Both the position numbers and the translations under genes were made by a program. A stretch of DNA of 21,640 bases from Patescibacteria group bacterium UBA3527 (GTDB lineage Bacteria; Patescibacteriota; Minisyncoccia; Phycocordibacterales; UBA918): the NCBI GenBank assembly GCA_002377025.1, contig DFPA01000021.1, forward strand, positions 1 through 21,640, read 5' to 3'. A model generated the notes under the pieces. It had not been told where the DNA came from. It searched no databases and saw nothing but the letters and a program-made list of their open reading frames with translations. Below, one piece after another: positions 21,487 to 21,640 of the stretch; position 1 is the first letter of the stretch, and each line of letters starts with the position of its first letter.

Positions 21487-21640
21487 ATTGGAATTAATCC
21501 ACGACCAGCTTCCGCTAGCCGTGCCTTGTTACGACTTACACCTTGTCACCGAATTTACCGTTGGCCGTGATAAACACGGACTTCGGGCACTCCCGGCTCC
21601 CTTGTGTTGACGGGCGGTGAGTACAAGGCTCGGGAACGTA
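21487..21640 (-). rRNA. 16S rRNA, 3' end (partial, cut by window edge)
   Basis: On the minus strand the sequence holds TACGTTCCCGAGCC, TTGTACTCACCGCCCGTCA (decoding site), a shortened helix 44, AAGTCGTAACAAGG, and helix 45 as CACGGCTAGC-GGAA-GCTGGTCGTG (21523-21500), fully paired with G-U wobbles and carrying the GGAA loop that KsgA modifies in other bacteria. After helix 45, where bacteria have GATCACCTCC, it reads GATTAATTCC, so the anti-Shine-Dalgarno core CCUCC is not present. The mature end is estimated by alignment to the E. coli length. The short helix 44 and the decoding-site A-to-T variant fit a divergent CPR lineage. No 23S gene follows within the trailer. Confidence 0.95.

Noticed and set aside
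21601..21640. A-to-T change in TGTACTCACCGCCCGTC of 16S as a new variant
   Set aside because: The common universal reverse primer for this site already carries a degenerate base there, so the variant is known.
1..21640. CRISPR arrays, transposases or phage genes
   Set aside because: No regularly spaced direct repeats and no transposase, integrase or phage structural motifs were seen.

Overview
The window looks like part of a chromosome from the Candidate Phyla Radiation (Patescibacteria), most likely a Parcubacteria-type lineage. The reasons are the compact overlapping genes, a short divergent 16S rRNA 3' end, a T4SS_pilin-like membrane protein, a Walker ATPase of the VirD4/TraG/DUF87 kind beside lamin-tail and DUF4015 proteins, and TPR-fused O-antigen ligase. 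Assignment to a phylum is inference; no marker tree can be run here. TGA acts as a stop (murD ends in TGA), so the glycine-recoded CPR groups are unlikely.

Layout, left to right. (1) 1-10449: a surface-glycan locus. On the minus strand are murB (cut by the left edge), a Wzy/WaaL-like O-antigen ligase with a TPR tail, and a GT4-like glycosyltransferase. A plus-strand Wzx-like flippase follows. Next is a minus-strand run of methyltransferase, Caps_synth-type glycosyltransferase, a paralogous methyltransferase, a PAPS-type sulfotransferase and a second Caps_synth-type glycosyltransferase, then a plus-strand GT2. Together they suggest assembly, flipping, polymerisation and decoration (methylation, sulfation) of an exported glycan. 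(2) 10446-15087, minus: an LTD/PKD surface protein, a TraG/VirD4-like ATPase with a charged tail, a DUF4015 putative glycoside hydrolase and a two-helix membrane protein. (3) 15109-18852, minus: rsmI, murC, an unknown acidic protein and murD, overlapping or nearly so. (4) 18898-19571: terminator hairpin, tRNA-Ile(GAU), two striking hairpins, and a small membrane-protein gene with the only textbook promoter plus well-placed Shine-Dalgarno (SD) site in the window. (5) 19572-21185, plus: a pilin-like double-TM protein fused to a long exterior region with a JAMM-like His-x-His...Ser-x-x-Asp signature. (6) 21487-21640, minus: the 3' end of 16S rRNA.

The most interesting signal links the 16S end to the promoters. 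After a fully paired helix 45 with its GGAA loop, the tail reads GATTAATTCC where bacteria normally have GATCACCTCC, so the anti-SD core CCUCC is missing. In agreement, almost no gene here has an SD site. Genes that begin transcription units instead carry a -10 box (TATAAT, TATAGT, TATGAT, CATAAT, TATTAT) ending only 6-7 nt before the ATG, the geometry of leaderless mRNAs. The small gene at 19223-19423 is the exception.

Other points worth attention are a set of perfect short-loop inverted repeats (11-24 bp arms), several of them inside coding genes, a 140-bp identical block shared by the two methyltransferases, and an apparently unlinked 16S gene.
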